Positions 1-8,381 of a stretch of 64,000 bases of DNA are shown piece by piece. This DNA comes from Synergistaceae bacterium UBA6101 (lineage in GTDB: Bacteria > Synergistota > Synergistia > Synergistales > Synergistaceae): contig DIWR01000027.1 in assembly GCA_002428495.1 (NCBI GenBank), forward strand, positions 82,542 through 146,541. Reading direction: 5' to 3'. The notes under the pieces are model-generated. The model did not search any database. It saw only the letters and a program-made list of their open reading frames with translations, and was not told the DNA's origin. Position 1 is the stretch's first letter. Each line of letters begins with the position of its first letter. A program made the position numbers and the translations under genes.

Positions 1-1
1 A

Positions 2-343
2 GTTCTGGCACATCCTTCATGTGTGGACTCCATCCCCACCTCTGCCGGCCAGGAAGACCATGTCTCCATGGGCGGCTACAGCTCAAGAAAAGCACTCACC
101 ATATTGAACAACACTGCGCGCGTGATCTCAATAGAGATGCTGAACGCTGCACAGGGCATTGATTTCAGGGCTCCCCTGAAACCGGGGCGTGGTACATCTG
201 CTGCTTATAAGGCGTTCCGCAGGGAAGTCCCATTCTACGCGAAGGACCAGTATATGCAGCCACTTATGCTTAAATCTCTTGAACTGGTGACTGATGGCAC
301 TATAATTGATGCAGTCGAGAAAGAAATCGGCGAACTGAAGTAA
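2..343 (+). CDS. hutH: Histidine ammonia-lyase, C-terminal part (5' end outside window)
   Basis: This is the last ~113 residues of histidine ammonia-lyase, the cytoplasmic enzyme that deaminates L-histidine to urocanate. The reading frame is open from base 2, so the true start lies before the window. The stretch HPSCVDSIPTSAGQEDHVSM is a close match to the conserved block near the C-terminal third of the family, where the usual form is SIPTSANQEDHVSMG. The MIO-forming Ala-Ser-Gly is not in view. It is followed after 38 bases by ftcD and then hutI in the same direction, which supports a histidine-utilisation operon. The stop is TAA at 341-343. Confidence 0.93.
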   Translation, partial: VLAHPSCVDSIPTSAGQEDHVSMGGYSSRKALTILNNTARVISIEMLNAAQGIDFRAPLKPGRGTSAAYKAFRREVPFYAKDQYMQPLMLKSLELVTDGTIIDAVEKEIGELK

Positions 344-381
344 AAACAATCAAGCTTTATCAAATACAGGGAGGAATGAAT

Positions 382-1305
382 ATGGCAATGCAGTTGATCG
401 AATGTGTGCCGAACTTCAGTGAAGGAAGGCGCCCGGAAGTCATTGAAAAAATAGTTGATTGTTTTAAGGATAAAAGAGGGGTTTACCTTCTCGACCACCG
501 CGCTGACGAAGACCACAACAGGCTGGTCATAAGCCTTGTCGGAGCTCCTGCGCCTATTCAGGACGCACTGATAGAAGCCGCAAAGACTGCACTTGAAAAT
601 ATCGACATGAACTCCCATCAGGGAGGGCACCCAAGGATCGGAGCAGTTGACGTTGTTCCCTTTACCCCAATAAAGGGGATATCCATGGAAGAGTGCATAA
701 AACTTGCCCACGATTTCGGGGAGCGTTATTTCAAAGAATGCGGGATCCCTGTTTACTTTTATGAAGATGCAGCCAGGCGACCGGAAAGAAAACGCCTGGA
801 GGTCATCCGCAAGGGACAGTATGAAGTCCTTAAGGAAGAGGCAAAAACGAAAGAAGAAAGAATGCCTGACGTGGGCGGACCCGGTCTGCATCCTACGGCC
901 GGAGCCACAGTCATTGGAGCCCGCAAGTTCCTTGTTGCGTTCAACGTCAACCTTGCCACAGCTGACCTGGATATTGCCAAAAAGATCGCAAACACAGTAA
1001 GGGCATCCTCCGGCGGTTTCTGTCACGTAAAGGGCATCGGTCTTGCGCTTGAGGAACGCGGTATCACACAGGTCAGCATGAATCTCGTAGATTACGAGAA
1101 GAACTCACTCTATAGGGTACTTGAAATGATAAGGATGGAAGCCAAAAGATGGGGAGTACAGGTAATAGAGACTGAGGTATACGGCATGATCCCTGTAAAC
1201 GCCATACTTGAAAGCGCTGCATACTACATGCAGATCAACGACTTCGATCCCGCACAGGTGCTGGAGCTCCAGCTTCTTGAACTGATGGGAGAGAGGGCGG
1301 AATGA
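382..1305 (+). CDS. ftcD: Glutamate formimidoyltransferase
   Basis: Transfers the formimino group of N-formimino-L-glutamate to tetrahydrofolate, the last step of the hut pathway that releases glutamate. The N-terminus (IECVPNFSEGRR), the HQGGHPRIGAVDVVPFTP block and the GPGLHPTAGATVIGARKFL block are family hallmarks. At ~308 residues it is the stand-alone transferase, without the C-terminal cyclodeaminase domain of the animal enzyme. An ATG at 376 abuts the GGGAGG ribosome site at 369-374, so the ATG at 382 (7-nt spacing) is the better start; the ATG at 388 is also possible. The stop overlaps the hutI start as ATGA. This arrangement points to the folate-dependent branch of histidine degradation, feeding one-carbon units to the folate pool. 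Confidence 0.92.
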   Translation: MAMQLIECVPNFSEGRRPEVIEKIVDCFKDKRGVYLLDHRADEDHNRLVISLVGAPAPIQDALIEAAKTALENIDMNSHQGGHPRIGAVDVVPFTPIKGISMEECIKLAHDFGERYFKECGIPVYFYEDAARRPERKRLEVIRKGQYEVLKEEAKTKEERMPDVGGPGLHPTAGATVIGARKFLVAFNVNLATADLDIAKKIANTVRASSGGFCHVKGIGLALEERGITQVSMNLVDYEKNSLYRVLEMIRMEAKRWGVQVIETEVYGMIPVNAILESAAYYMQINDFDPAQVLELQLLELMGERAE

Positions 1306-2549
1306 CAGTAAAACTATACAGGAACGCAAGGATATTCACCCCGCTCGATCCAGGATGCCCTCTGAAGGGCAAAGGGCAGGGAAAGATAATGGAGTATGGC
1401 CGTGGAGCCATTCTTGCCGTCAATGGCCTGATAGAGGCTGTCGGAGACGAGAAAGAAGTACTCAATGGACTCTCTTCCACCTCTCTTGTCAATGAAGAGA
1501 GAGATATGGAAGGAGCCTGTGTTATACCCGGATTCGTAGACCCGCACACACATCTTTGTTTTGCAAAGAGGCGCGAGGACGAGTTCAAGATGAGACTGGA
1601 CGGACTTCCCTACCTTGAGATACTAAAGCGCGGAGGCGGCATACTCTCATCTGTAAAGGCAATAAGGTCCGTTACAGAAGAAGACCTCTTCTGTAACACA
1701 AAAAAACTTGCCATGTCAGCCCTTGCAAAGGGCACGACAACGGTTGAGATAAAGAGCGGTTACGGACTTGACCTCGAACTGGAGTTGAAGATGCTCTCTG
1801 TAATTAGCAGAATATCAAGGGAGACCCCGCTTGATGTTATCCCGACGTTCATGGGCGCACATGCTGTTCCTGCTGAGTACAAGGAGAGACCTGACGATTT
1901 CGTTGATCTCATAATCAACGAGATGCTCCCAAAGGTAAAAGATCAGGGAATAGCGGAGTTCTGCGACATATTCTGCGAAGAGGGCGTTTTTTCGGTAGAC
2001 CAGAGCAGAAAGATACTCAAAGCAGCAAAGGCTCTGGGGTTTGAAATGAAGATACACGCCGACGAAGTCCATGACCTCGGCGGAGCCGGACTTGCTGCGG
2101 AACTTGGAGTCAGGTCGGCTGAGCATCTGCTCGCTGCAAGCGAAGAGAACCTTCGTGCTATGGGAAGATCAGGATCTATCGCGGTACTTCTTCCGGCGAC
2201 TGCCTACAGCCTGAAAAAGCCCTACGCCAGAGGCAGGGAGATGATAGACTGGGATGTCCCGGTAGCACTTGCTACGGACTGCAACCCCGGATCCTGCTTC
2301 TGTGAGTCGATGCCATTCATATTCGGTCTGGGCGTAATGAATATGAACATGACTATAGAAGAAGCTCTTGTTGCATCAACACTGAATGCGGCATACGCGG
2401 TAAACAGACAGCATAAGGTCGGAAGCCTTGAGCCCGGCAAACAGGCAGATTTCCTTGTTCTTGACGGAGAAACGCCGACAACACTGGCCTATCATGTGGG
2501 AAGCACCTCAGTGCTCGAAGTGCACAAACTGGCTGAGCGCGTAGCCTAA
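1302..2549 (+). CDS. hutI: Imidazolonepropionase
   Basis: Hydrolyses 4-imidazolone-5-propionate to N-formimino-L-glutamate, the third step of histidine breakdown. It is a metal-dependent amidohydrolase: the HTH metal motif is at residues ~82-84 in GFVDPHTHLCFA, followed by EIKSGYGL, MGAHAVP, the KIHADEVHDLGGAG histidine block and the ALATDCNPGSC aspartate block, all typical of HutI. Length (415 aa) is normal. It starts with an ATG inside the ftcD stop (ATGA), which implies translational coupling. Urocanate hydratase (HutU), which should supply its substrate, is not in the window and may lie upstream of hutH. Confidence 0.95.
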   Translation: MTVKLYRNARIFTPLDPGCPLKGKGQGKIMEYGRGAILAVNGLIEAVGDEKEVLNGLSSTSLVNEERDMEGACVIPGFVDPHTHLCFAKRREDEFKMRLDGLPYLEILKRGGGILSSVKAIRSVTEEDLFCNTKKLAMSALAKGTTTVEIKSGYGLDLELELKMLSVISRISRETPLDVIPTFMGAHAVPAEYKERPDDFVDLIINEMLPKVKDQGIAEFCDIFCEEGVFSVDQSRKILKAAKALGFEMKIHADEVHDLGGAGLAAELGVRSAEHLLAASEENLRAMGRSGSIAVLLPATAYSLKKPYARGREMIDWDVPVALATDCNPGSCFCESMPFIFGLGVMNMNMTIEEALVASTLNAAYAVNRQHKVGSLEPGKQADFLVLDGETPTTLAYHVGSTSVLEVHKLAERVA

Positions 2550-2567
2550 TAAAAAACTGTCAAATTA

Positions 2568-2612
2568 TAAAATAACGAGTTGGGCCTGAGATAGGCTCGA
2601 CTCATTATTTTA
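2568..2612. terminator. Bidirectional intrinsic terminator between hutI and queA
   Basis: A 20-nt arm at 2568-2587 (TAAAATAACGAGTTGGGCCT) and its near-perfect complement at 2593-2612 enclose a 5-nt loop. The three non-identical positions remain G-U pairable in one or other RNA. The A/T-rich outer ends give a U-tract in both directions. It sits exactly between two convergent genes, so it probably ends both the hut operon and the queA operon. Confidence 0.85.
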
Positions 2613-2628
2613 TACACTTATAGCTCTT

Positions 2629-3699
2629 TCAGCAGATGAACATGGAGTCCCCGAACGAGAAGAAGCGGTATTTAAGATCCACAGCCTCCCTGTACGCCTC
2701 CATGATCCTGTCGTATCCGCCAAAAGCTGAGACCAGCATAAGCAGCGTGCTTTTCGGCAGATGGTAATTAGTTATCAGGGCGTCTATGATCCTGAAGTTG
2801 AACCCGGGGGTGATAAAAAGTCTTGTGTCAAGCATTCCCGGCCTGACTTCCCCGTATCGGATGGCGAAGGATTCAAGAGTTCTTACGACCGTGGTCCCTA
2901 CTGCGATCACACGGCCTCCGCTCATTTTTGTATCTGCAATTTTTCGGGCAGTAATGTCTGAGATCTCACATAGTTCGCTGTGCATTATATGTTCAGATAA
3001 GTTTTCAGTTTTAACCGGACGGAAAGTGCCCAGTCCGACCTGCAGCGTAACAAAAGCCTCATCTACGCCCATTGTCCTGATCTCTTTCAGGAGTTCCTTT
3101 GTGAAATGAAGCCCCGCTGTAGGCGAAGCGACAGAATTTTCCTTTTCCGGTCTGGAATATACCGTCTGGTAGCGCTCAGGCTCCGCATGAGTCTCAGTGA
3201 TATAGTGTGGAAGCGGTGTCGTACCGTATTTGTGTATGATCGCAAAAGGATCTGCAGAAGGGGCGAAATAAACATTCCTTACCCCGTCTTCAAGGCTTTC
3301 GCCGACTACGATCTCCACATCTTCTCCCAGTTGGACATGCGTTCCCTCTTTAAGTTTTCTGCCTGGTCTTACGAGAGCTGTCCACTTATTTGGTTCAGCT
3401 GCCGGAGAGAGGAAAAAGATCTCCACTTCCGCGTTGCCATTTTTTTTGATCCCCGGGACACGTGCCGGAAGCACCCTTGTATCGTTAAGTACAAGCAGGT
3501 CACCTTTTCTAAGGTGATCCTTGATATCCTTAAATATTCTGTGCTCTCTTGTCCCTGAATCTTTATGAAGGACCAGCAGCCTTGATGAATCTCTCGGTTC
3601 TACTGGGTCCTGTGCGATAAGTTCTTTGGGAAGATAGTAATCAAATGTCGAAGTCTTTGAGAAATCCGGTCCGGTAATGTCCAAAATATCCTTCCTCAC
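2629..3699 (-). CDS. queA: S-adenosylmethionine:tRNA ribosyltransferase-isomerase
   Basis: Moves the ribosyl moiety of SAM onto 7-aminomethyl-7-deazaguanine in tRNA, forming epoxyqueuosine on the queuosine pathway. The start region FDYYLPKELIAQDPVEPRDSSRLLVL, the VLNDTRVLPARV block and ENSVASPTAGLHFT are diagnostic of QueA. The frame stays open upstream to 3783, but this overlaps the preceding gene deeply. GTG at 3699 overlaps that gene's TGA as GTGA and gives 356 residues, the usual QueA length. A TTG at 3684, preceded by AGGAAGG at a 5-nt spacing, is a serious alternative. It is the last gene of the - strand queA/ruv group and ends just before the shared terminator. Confidence 0.93.
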   Translation of the reverse strand: MRKDILDITGPDFSKTSTFDYYLPKELIAQDPVEPRDSSRLLVLHKDSGTREHRIFKDIKDHLRKGDLLVLNDTRVLPARVPGIKKNGNAEVEIFFLSPAAEPNKWTALVRPGRKLKEGTHVQLGEDVEIVVGESLEDGVRNVYFAPSADPFAIIHKYGTTPLPHYITETHAEPERYQTVYSRPEKENSVASPTAGLHFTKELLKEIRTMGVDEAFVTLQVGLGTFRPVKTENLSEHIMHSELCEISDITARKIADTKMSGGRVIAVGTTVVRTLESFAIRYGEVRPGMLDTRLFITPGFNFRIIDALITNYHLPKSTLLMLVSAFGGYDRIMEAYREAVDLKYRFFSFGDSMFIC

Positions 3700-5153
3700 T
3701 GTCCTATTGTTGTTCCGGGGAAATAATATTCGAGTATCTGCGCGAAGGTCCAGCCTTTTTCGGCCATAGTTTTTGCTCCCCACTGGGACATGCCGACCCC
3801 GTGTCCCGAGCCCCTTCCGAATATCCTTACGCTTTGACCGAAGGCAGAAGCCATTGAAAGGTCCGGAGAGTATCTTATATCGGGTATCCCTGTTGTTTCA
3901 GCCAGATCCTCATCAGTCCTTTCAGAGGGCTGCTCGGGCATTGGAAGGCGTCCCTCTGCTCTGGCTATTCCTTTTTCTATGAATAGGTCGTAATCATCGG
4001 GTTTTGAGAGGATCTCCATCAGCTCAAGTGTTGTAAAGACCCTTTTCTTGGTGAGCCAGATCAGCTTCTCTTCTTTATCTTCAGGCATTTCGGATAGGTT
4101 TATCTTTTCGGTCACTGTCACTGCTGGGAGCTTATTATTGTTTTTCTTCGGTACCGGTGAAAGAGGCAGTGATCCGCGTTCCTCGTTTATGTAAGGTGAA
4201 CGGGCCCCAAATTCGAACAGAGTGCTTTTCACCTTGCCAGCTCCGACAAGAGTCCTGAATGTATAGCCAGAAATGGCCTTGGTTCCTCCCGTGCCTTTGA
4301 TCTCCATTTTCAGTATCCTTCCGGATCCATCCCGTTCGAGAGGTGTGATAGAATGTATAGTTCCAATATTTATTCCGTTACTGATAAGTTTTGACTCGAT
4401 GAAGGACATGGGCAAGCTGATCTCCCAAATAGTGTTTGGGCTCGAATAAGCAAAGGGCTCTGCCTTTGGCTTAAGATAAGGGACATCACCTCCCCAGACG
4501 TTGCCTGAAGAAGTTACCATTCCTCCGCTGTCCGAGTGGTAATAAACACTGGCAGGGCTTCCCTTCCATCTGAGTATAAGTCCGGAAGTTTCTTCTATAG
4601 CACTGTCTGCTATCCTGTCCTCACCTGATATACCTTTATAGACCTGACAGTGATATCCGTCGCAGAGGTCGTCTTCTCCATGTTTGCCTCCTGCATGCAC
4701 TGCGAAGGTCCTTGCAAGGATGCACTGAGCCTTGACCGCTTCGATGTGCCACTTTGGGTTCATTTCGGCCTTAATTACGCCCCGCAGGTACTGTTCCAGA
4801 TCTACAATGTTGGTGACCTTGAATCCATTGGATGAATTTTTAAACAAAAAACAGCCGCGATAAGCTCTTCCGTTATACTTCATAGGAGAATCAGAGACTG
4901 CCTTTAAGGGCATTCTGAAAGTGTTGCTTCCGGCAGATATTTCTCCGCTGTCTCTTTTTTGGATAGTCACAGTTCCTGAAAGGACGATCTCTTTTCCATC
5001 AGAGTCAGTGAATTTTACACCTGTCCCGGAAAGTGATCCGCCTGAAGCGCCCTTTTCCAGGAGAACAGATACTTCTTTTATAACGGGATATGCCTCAGAT
5101 GGAAGAAAAAAAAGAGAAAAGATAGTAATAAAATATAAGGGCAGTTTTTTCAA
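3696..5153 (-). CDS. SpoIID/LytB-domain protein, probable secreted peptidoglycan-acting lytic transglycosylase
   Basis: Resembles SpoIID, which in Bacillus spores cleaves glycan strands. Here it is probably a cell-wall enzyme of a non-spore-former. Visible blocks are YRGCFLFKN, the LEQYLRGVIKAEMNPKWH block with its conserved glutamate, ILARTFAV and the C-terminal GRGSGHGVGMSQWGAKTMAEKG. The N-terminus KKLPLYFITIFSLFFLPSEA is a signal peptide. The best start is TTG at 5153, which sits 5 nt after AGGTGG and overlaps the DUF2905 stop as TTGA; GTG at 5162 is the alternative. About 485 residues, longer than SpoIID, with an insert before the last conserved block. SpoIID homologues outside spore-formers are known in Synergistota and cyanobacteria, so sporulation need not be inferred. 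Confidence 0.85.
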   Translation of the reverse strand: MKKLPLYFITIFSLFFLPSEAYPVIKEVSVLLEKGASGGSLSGTGVKFTDSDGKEIVLSGTVTIQKRDSGEISAGSNTFRMPLKAVSDSPMKYNGRAYRGCFLFKNSSNGFKVTNIVDLEQYLRGVIKAEMNPKWHIEAVKAQCILARTFAVHAGGKHGEDDLCDGYHCQVYKGISGEDRIADSAIEETSGLILRWKGSPASVYYHSDSGGMVTSSGNVWGGDVPYLKPKAEPFAYSSPNTIWEISLPMSFIESKLISNGINIGTIHSITPLERDGSGRILKMEIKGTGGTKAISGYTFRTLVGAGKVKSTLFEFGARSPYINEERGSLPLSPVPKKNNNKLPAVTVTEKINLSEMPEDKEEKLIWLTKKRVFTTLELMEILSKPDDYDLFIEKGIARAEGRLPMPEQPSERTDEDLAETTGIPDIRYSPDLSMASAFGQSVRIFGRGSGHGVGMSQWGAKTMAEKGWTFAQILEYYFPGTTIGQ

Positions 5154-5374
5154 TGTTTCCACCTGGAAAAAATGTTTAGAATTATAGTGATTATTACGCT
5201 TACCAAAAGCATAGTGCCGAATGGGGCAAATACAGTCAGGTTTTTCTTCTGATAAGTAATATCCCCCGGGAGGTTGCCGAACGGCAGGTTCAAACGACCT
5301 GCCAGGAGCAGGACAAATCCTGCGAAAGTTATTATAAGTCCTGCTGCAATAAGCATTTTGCCTATTTGGTGCAT
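5150..5374 (-). CDS. Small membrane protein of the DUF2905 family
   Basis: A 74-residue protein with two predicted membrane segments (about residues 4-22 and 50-69) joined by a short loop, NLPFGNLPGDITYQKKN. The GxLPGDI(x)4KN pattern and the two-helix hairpin match DUF2905, a family of unknown function. It starts at an ATG 13 nt inside the ruvB 3' end, with GAGGAAG about 8 nt upstream. Its TGA overlaps the TTG of the SpoIID-like gene, so three genes in a row are translationally coupled. Position between ruvB and the wall enzyme gives no firm clue to function. Confidence 0.8.
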   Translation of the reverse strand: MHQIGKMLIAAGLIITFAGFVLLLAGRLNLPFGNLPGDITYQKKNLTVFAPFGTMLLVSVIITIILNIFSRWKH

Positions 5375-6426
5375 TCCATATCTTCCTCTGACAAAAGCTG
5401 CATCTGCTGATATTGTACAAAATGCGGTGAAACGGGTATACCTAGATAATCCCACGTGTTCCGGGTAGCTTTTCTGCCTCTTGGGGTCCTCTCAAGCAGG
5501 CCCTTCTGTATCAGGTATGGTTCGTATATATCTTCGATCGTCTGGGTATCTTCGTTCAGGGCCGCAGCAAGGGTTGAAAGTCCCACCGGCCCGCCGTCGA
5601 AAAGCTCGACCAGCGCCATGAGAAATTTTCTGTCACCTTCATCAAGCCCTTCTGAATCAACGCCAAGCATATCCAGCGCAAACTTGGAAAGCTCCCTTTC
5701 TACTATGTCCACGTTCTTCACTTCAGCGACGTCCCTCACCCTTTTAAGGAGCCTCAGGGCAACGCGCGGCGTTCCCCGTGAACGAAGTCCTATTTCGACA
5801 GCTGCCTCATCAGATATATTTACACCAAGAACATCTGCTCCGCGTTTTACTATAGAAGTAAGCTCGTCTGGCGAATAAAGGTGAAGCTGTTCAACTATGC
5901 CGAATCTCGCTCTTAACGGTGATGTCAGGAGTCCAAGCCTTGTTGTTGCTCCTATGAGGGTGAATTTTGGAAGAGAGAGCCTTATGCTTCTTGCGAGAGG
6001 TCCCTTTCCAACTATTATCGAAAGGGAAAAATCTTCCATTGCGGGATACAGTATCTCCTCAATGTGAGCAGACATCCTGTGTATTTCGTCAATAAAGAGG
6101 ACATCGTTTGGCTGGATGTTGGAAAGAATAGCAGCAAGATCCCCTGCCCTTTCAAGAGCGGGTCCAGTCGTCACTCGCAGGTTGCCCTTCATTTCCTTCG
6201 CAATTATCCCTGCAAGAGTCGTCTTGCCAAGGCCCGGGGGTCCGTAAAAAAGCGTGTGGTCAAGAGGCTCGCTTCGCTGAAGGGATGCTGTCATGAAGAT
6301 CGTGAGTTTGTCCTTCAGTCCGCCCTGTCCGATAAATTCATCGAGCGCCTGAGGGCGCAGTGTGAAGACCTCATCCTCTTTATCATTTTTTATTTTTTCT
6401 ATGAATTTGTCGTTGTTACCGATCAT
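5362..6426 (-). CDS. ruvB: Holliday junction branch migration helicase RuvB
   Basis: AAA+ motor of the RuvABC resolvasome, driving ATP-dependent branch migration of Holliday junctions. Walker A GPPGLGKT lies at residues ~62-69, Walker B LFIDEIHRM at ~110-118, sensor 1 in TLIGATTRLGLL, and the C-terminal winged helix carries TPRGRKAT. Length 354 aa is typical. The start ATG at 6426 has a GAGGG ribosome site close upstream. It lies directly downstream of ruvA and ruvC, all on the - strand, the common ruvCAB order. The 3' end overlaps DUF2905 by 13 nt. Confidence 0.97.
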   Translation of the reverse strand: MIGNNDKFIEKIKNDKEDEVFTLRPQALDEFIGQGGLKDKLTIFMTASLQRSEPLDHTLFYGPPGLGKTTLAGIIAKEMKGNLRVTTGPALERAGDLAAILSNIQPNDVLFIDEIHRMSAHIEEILYPAMEDFSLSIIVGKGPLARSIRLSLPKFTLIGATTRLGLLTSPLRARFGIVEQLHLYSPDELTSIVKRGADVLGVNISDEAAVEIGLRSRGTPRVALRLLKRVRDVAEVKNVDIVERELSKFALDMLGVDSEGLDEGDRKFLMALVELFDGGPVGLSTLAAALNEDTQTIEDIYEPYLIQKGLLERTPRGRKATRNTWDYLGIPVSPHFVQYQQMQLLSEEDMECTK

Positions 6427-6449
6427 AATTAGCCCTCATCATTTTTCTT

Positions 6450-7055
6450 TCAGTTCCTTCGAAGCAAGCTCAGTGAGGCTTTAAGGAGCGCCTCCTCTGT
6501 CCAGGAAGCATCGTTGCCTGCCTCGGCCCTGGATCTAGATATAGCGCGGACTGCTTCTCCCCGGGTGAAACCAAGCCCTGTTAGGGCTTCCATAACGAAA
6601 CTGTCCGAGACGTGATCTTTTTGCCCCTGTTCACCAAAGCTTTTGATGTCACTGAATTTCTTCGAGATCTTATTTTTCAGTTCGAAGCATATGCGTTCTG
6701 CCCTCTTTGCACCCAGGCCTGGAACTGTAAGCATTGCGCTGCTTCCAGATGATATCGCCTGCAGGATCTGTTCTGCATCGAGATGCCTCAGGAGCGTTAC
6801 GGCAAGCTTGCCTCCTACCGTCTTGACCTGGAGAAGTTCCAGAAATAGCAGTCGCTCACGCTCGTCGGAAAACCCGAAAAGATTTATCCCAGCATCGCTT
6901 ACCTGCATGTAGGCAAAGCAGAAAAGCTCCTCTAAGAGAGAGGCCTGAGACATGAGAGACCTGGACGAGAACACCTCAAGGCCAAATCCCGATACCTCAA
7001 GTGTTATGCTTTCATCACCTATGGATATAACTTTGCCTCGAAGTGAATTGATCAT
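6450..7055 (-). CDS. ruvA: Holliday junction DNA-binding subunit RuvA
   Basis: Tetrameric four-way-junction binding protein that loads RuvB. The N-terminal OB fold (MINSLRGKVISIGDESITLEVSGFGLEVF), the twin helix-hairpin-helix region (LLQVKTVGGKLAVTLL and MLTVPGLGAKRAERICFELKNK) and the short C-terminal domain (FVMEALTGLGFTRGEAVRAI) are all present in 201 residues. It begins 2 nt after the ruvC stop, which implies co-translation with ruvC, and is followed by ruvB after a 23-nt gap. Confidence 0.95.
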   Translation of the reverse strand: MINSLRGKVISIGDESITLEVSGFGLEVFSSRSLMSQASLLEELFCFAYMQVSDAGINLFGFSDERERLLFLELLQVKTVGGKLAVTLLRHLDAEQILQAISSGSSAMLTVPGLGAKRAERICFELKNKISKKFSDIKSFGEQGQKDHVSDSFVMEALTGLGFTRGEAVRAISRSRAEAGNDASWTEEALLKASLSLLRRN

Positions 7056-7057
7056 TT

Positions 7058-7555
7058 TCAGTATCCCTTCAGTATATTTCTGTCGAATGATGACATAGAA
7101 AGTCCTGCAATAGCCACCGCCAATGCATCCGCAGCGTCATCGGGGGTGGGGTTTTTATCCAGACCAAGAAGGTTTGCGACCATACCCTGCACCTGTCCCT
7201 TCTCTGCAGCACCGTAACCGCAGACAGCGAGCTTGACTTCTGAAGGCTTTATCTCATAGGGCTCAAGGCCCAGCTGGGCCGCAAAAAGCAGGATGACTCC
7301 CCTTGCCTGCCAGACCATTTCAGCAGTTGTGATATTCCTTCCAAAAAAAAGTTTTTCCACTGCTATTATATCTGGCGGATACTCTCCCGCCTTTTCTTTC
7401 AGTCCATCGTAAAGCAAAGAAAGCCTTTTTGTAAGAGAGAGCGCGGAGGTGGTCCTTACTACTCCGTAACTTTCACATACAAGCCTGTCACCGTACTGGG
7501 TGACCACTCCGTATCCCATTGTGCCGAGCCCCGGATCTATGCCCAGGGCTCTCAC
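7058..7555 (-). CDS. ruvC: Crossover junction endodeoxyribonuclease RuvC
   Basis: Dimeric RNase H-fold nuclease that resolves Holliday junctions. The start RALGIDPGLGTMGYGVV carries the first catalytic aspartate, AVEKLFFGRN the catalytic glutamate and PTPDDAADALAVAIAG the C-terminal acidic residues. The open frame reaches back into yebC, but the family N-terminus begins at GTG 7555, giving 165 residues as expected. The ribosome site before this GTG is weak (GGAG directly against the codon), so initiation may rely on coupling to yebC, whose stop is 19 nt upstream. Confidence 0.93.
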   Translation of the reverse strand: MRALGIDPGLGTMGYGVVTQYGDRLVCESYGVVRTTSALSLTKRLSLLYDGLKEKAGEYPPDIIAVEKLFFGRNITTAEMVWQARGVILLFAAQLGLEPYEIKPSEVKLAVCGYGAAEKGQVQGMVANLLGLDKNPTPDDAADALAVAIAGLSMSSFDRNILKGY

Positions 7556-7574
7556 TCCATTATTATTTGTATTT

Positions 7575-8327
7575 TCAGCCGTCGATCTCAGCAAGGATCT
7601 CGTCCGGTATGTCGAAGTTGGCGTATACAGCCTGAACGTCGTCGTGTTCTTCAAAACGTTCGACCAATGAAAGGAGTTTGGCTGCATCAGCCTTGTTTGT
7701 TATAGAAACGGTATTCTGAGGTACCATTTCAACTTCGATAGATTCTACATTGTATCCGGAGTTTTTCAGCGCTTCTGCTACGTTTGAGAGTACGGAAGGT
7801 TCACATGTGATCTCATATCCGCCATCTTCCGAAGTTACGTCATCAGCGCCGGCTTCGATCGCGGCGAGCATTATCTCCTCTTCATCGATGCCGTCTCCTG
7901 TGACCTCAATTACACCTTTGCGGTCAAAATTCCATGCGACACACCCCAGTTCACCTATTGAACCGCCTGTCTTTGTAAAAAGTGAACGCATTTCAGGAGC
8001 AGTCCTGTTGCGGTTGTCAGTCAAAGCCTGGACCATTACTGCTACTCCGTTGGGCCCGTATCCTTCGTAAAGGATCTCTTCAAATATTGCGCCGTCAAGT
8101 TCGCCGGTGCCCCTTTTGATCCCTCTTTCGATGTTGTCGACAGGCACGTTGCCTGCTCTTGCCCTGTCTATTGCAACTTTAAGCCTGAAGTTTGCGTTGG
8201 GGTCACCGCCGCCTGCCTTTGCTGCCGCGATAACGTTCTTAACAAGCTTCTGGAAAGCTACCCCCTTCTTTGAATCCTGAGCGGCTTTGCGATGCTTGAT
8301 ATTTGCCCATTTTGAATGTCCTGACAA
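7575..8327 (-). CDS. yebC: YebC/PmpR-family transcriptional regulator or translation factor
   Basis: Conserved three-domain protein. Some members bind DNA; others have been reported to relieve ribosome stalling at proline stretches. The N-terminus SGHSKWANIKHRKAAQDSKKG, the NVPVDNIERGIKRGTGEL block and the YEGYGPNGVAVMVQALTDNRNRT block are diagnostic. The frame opens at GTG 8336, but TTG 8327 sits 5 nt after GAGGTGA and gives the family-standard start MSGHSKW, so TTG is preferred; length is then 250 residues. It heads the ruvCAB group, the usual yebC-ruvC neighbourhood. Confidence 0.94.
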   Translation of the reverse strand: MSGHSKWANIKHRKAAQDSKKGVAFQKLVKNVIAAAKAGGGDPNANFRLKVAIDRARAGNVPVDNIERGIKRGTGELDGAIFEEILYEGYGPNGVAVMVQALTDNRNRTAPEMRSLFTKTGGSIGELGCVAWNFDRKGVIEVTGDGIDEEEIMLAAIEAGADDVTSEDGGYEITCEPSVLSNVAEALKNSGYNVESIEVEMVPQNTVSITNKADAAKLLSLVERFEEHDDVQAVYANFDIPDEILAEIDG

Positions 8328-8355
8328 AAAAATCACCTCATAATTTACAAGTTAG

Positions 8356-8378
8356 ACTACTCTCTATAAGGGAGTAGT
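8356..8378. terminator. Hairpin downstream of nadE, weak terminator
   Basis: ACTACTCTC (8356-8364) pairs with GGGAGTAGT (8370-8378) over 9 bp including one G-U, with a TATAA loop. It lies directly after the nadE stop on the - strand and before yebC. No strong U-tract follows, so it may only attenuate or stabilise the transcript end. Confidence 0.45.
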
Positions 8379-8381
8379 AAT

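Noticed and set aside
235..1026. Long antisense open frame (263 codons, - strand) opposite ftcD
   Set aside because: It lies entirely across ftcD, has no recognisable domain or good ribosome site, and its composition is that of a reverse-strand shadow.
3696..5153. Sporulation locus because of the SpoIID-like gene
   Set aside because: SpoIID-like wall enzymes occur in non-sporulating bacteria, and no other sporulation gene is present in the window.
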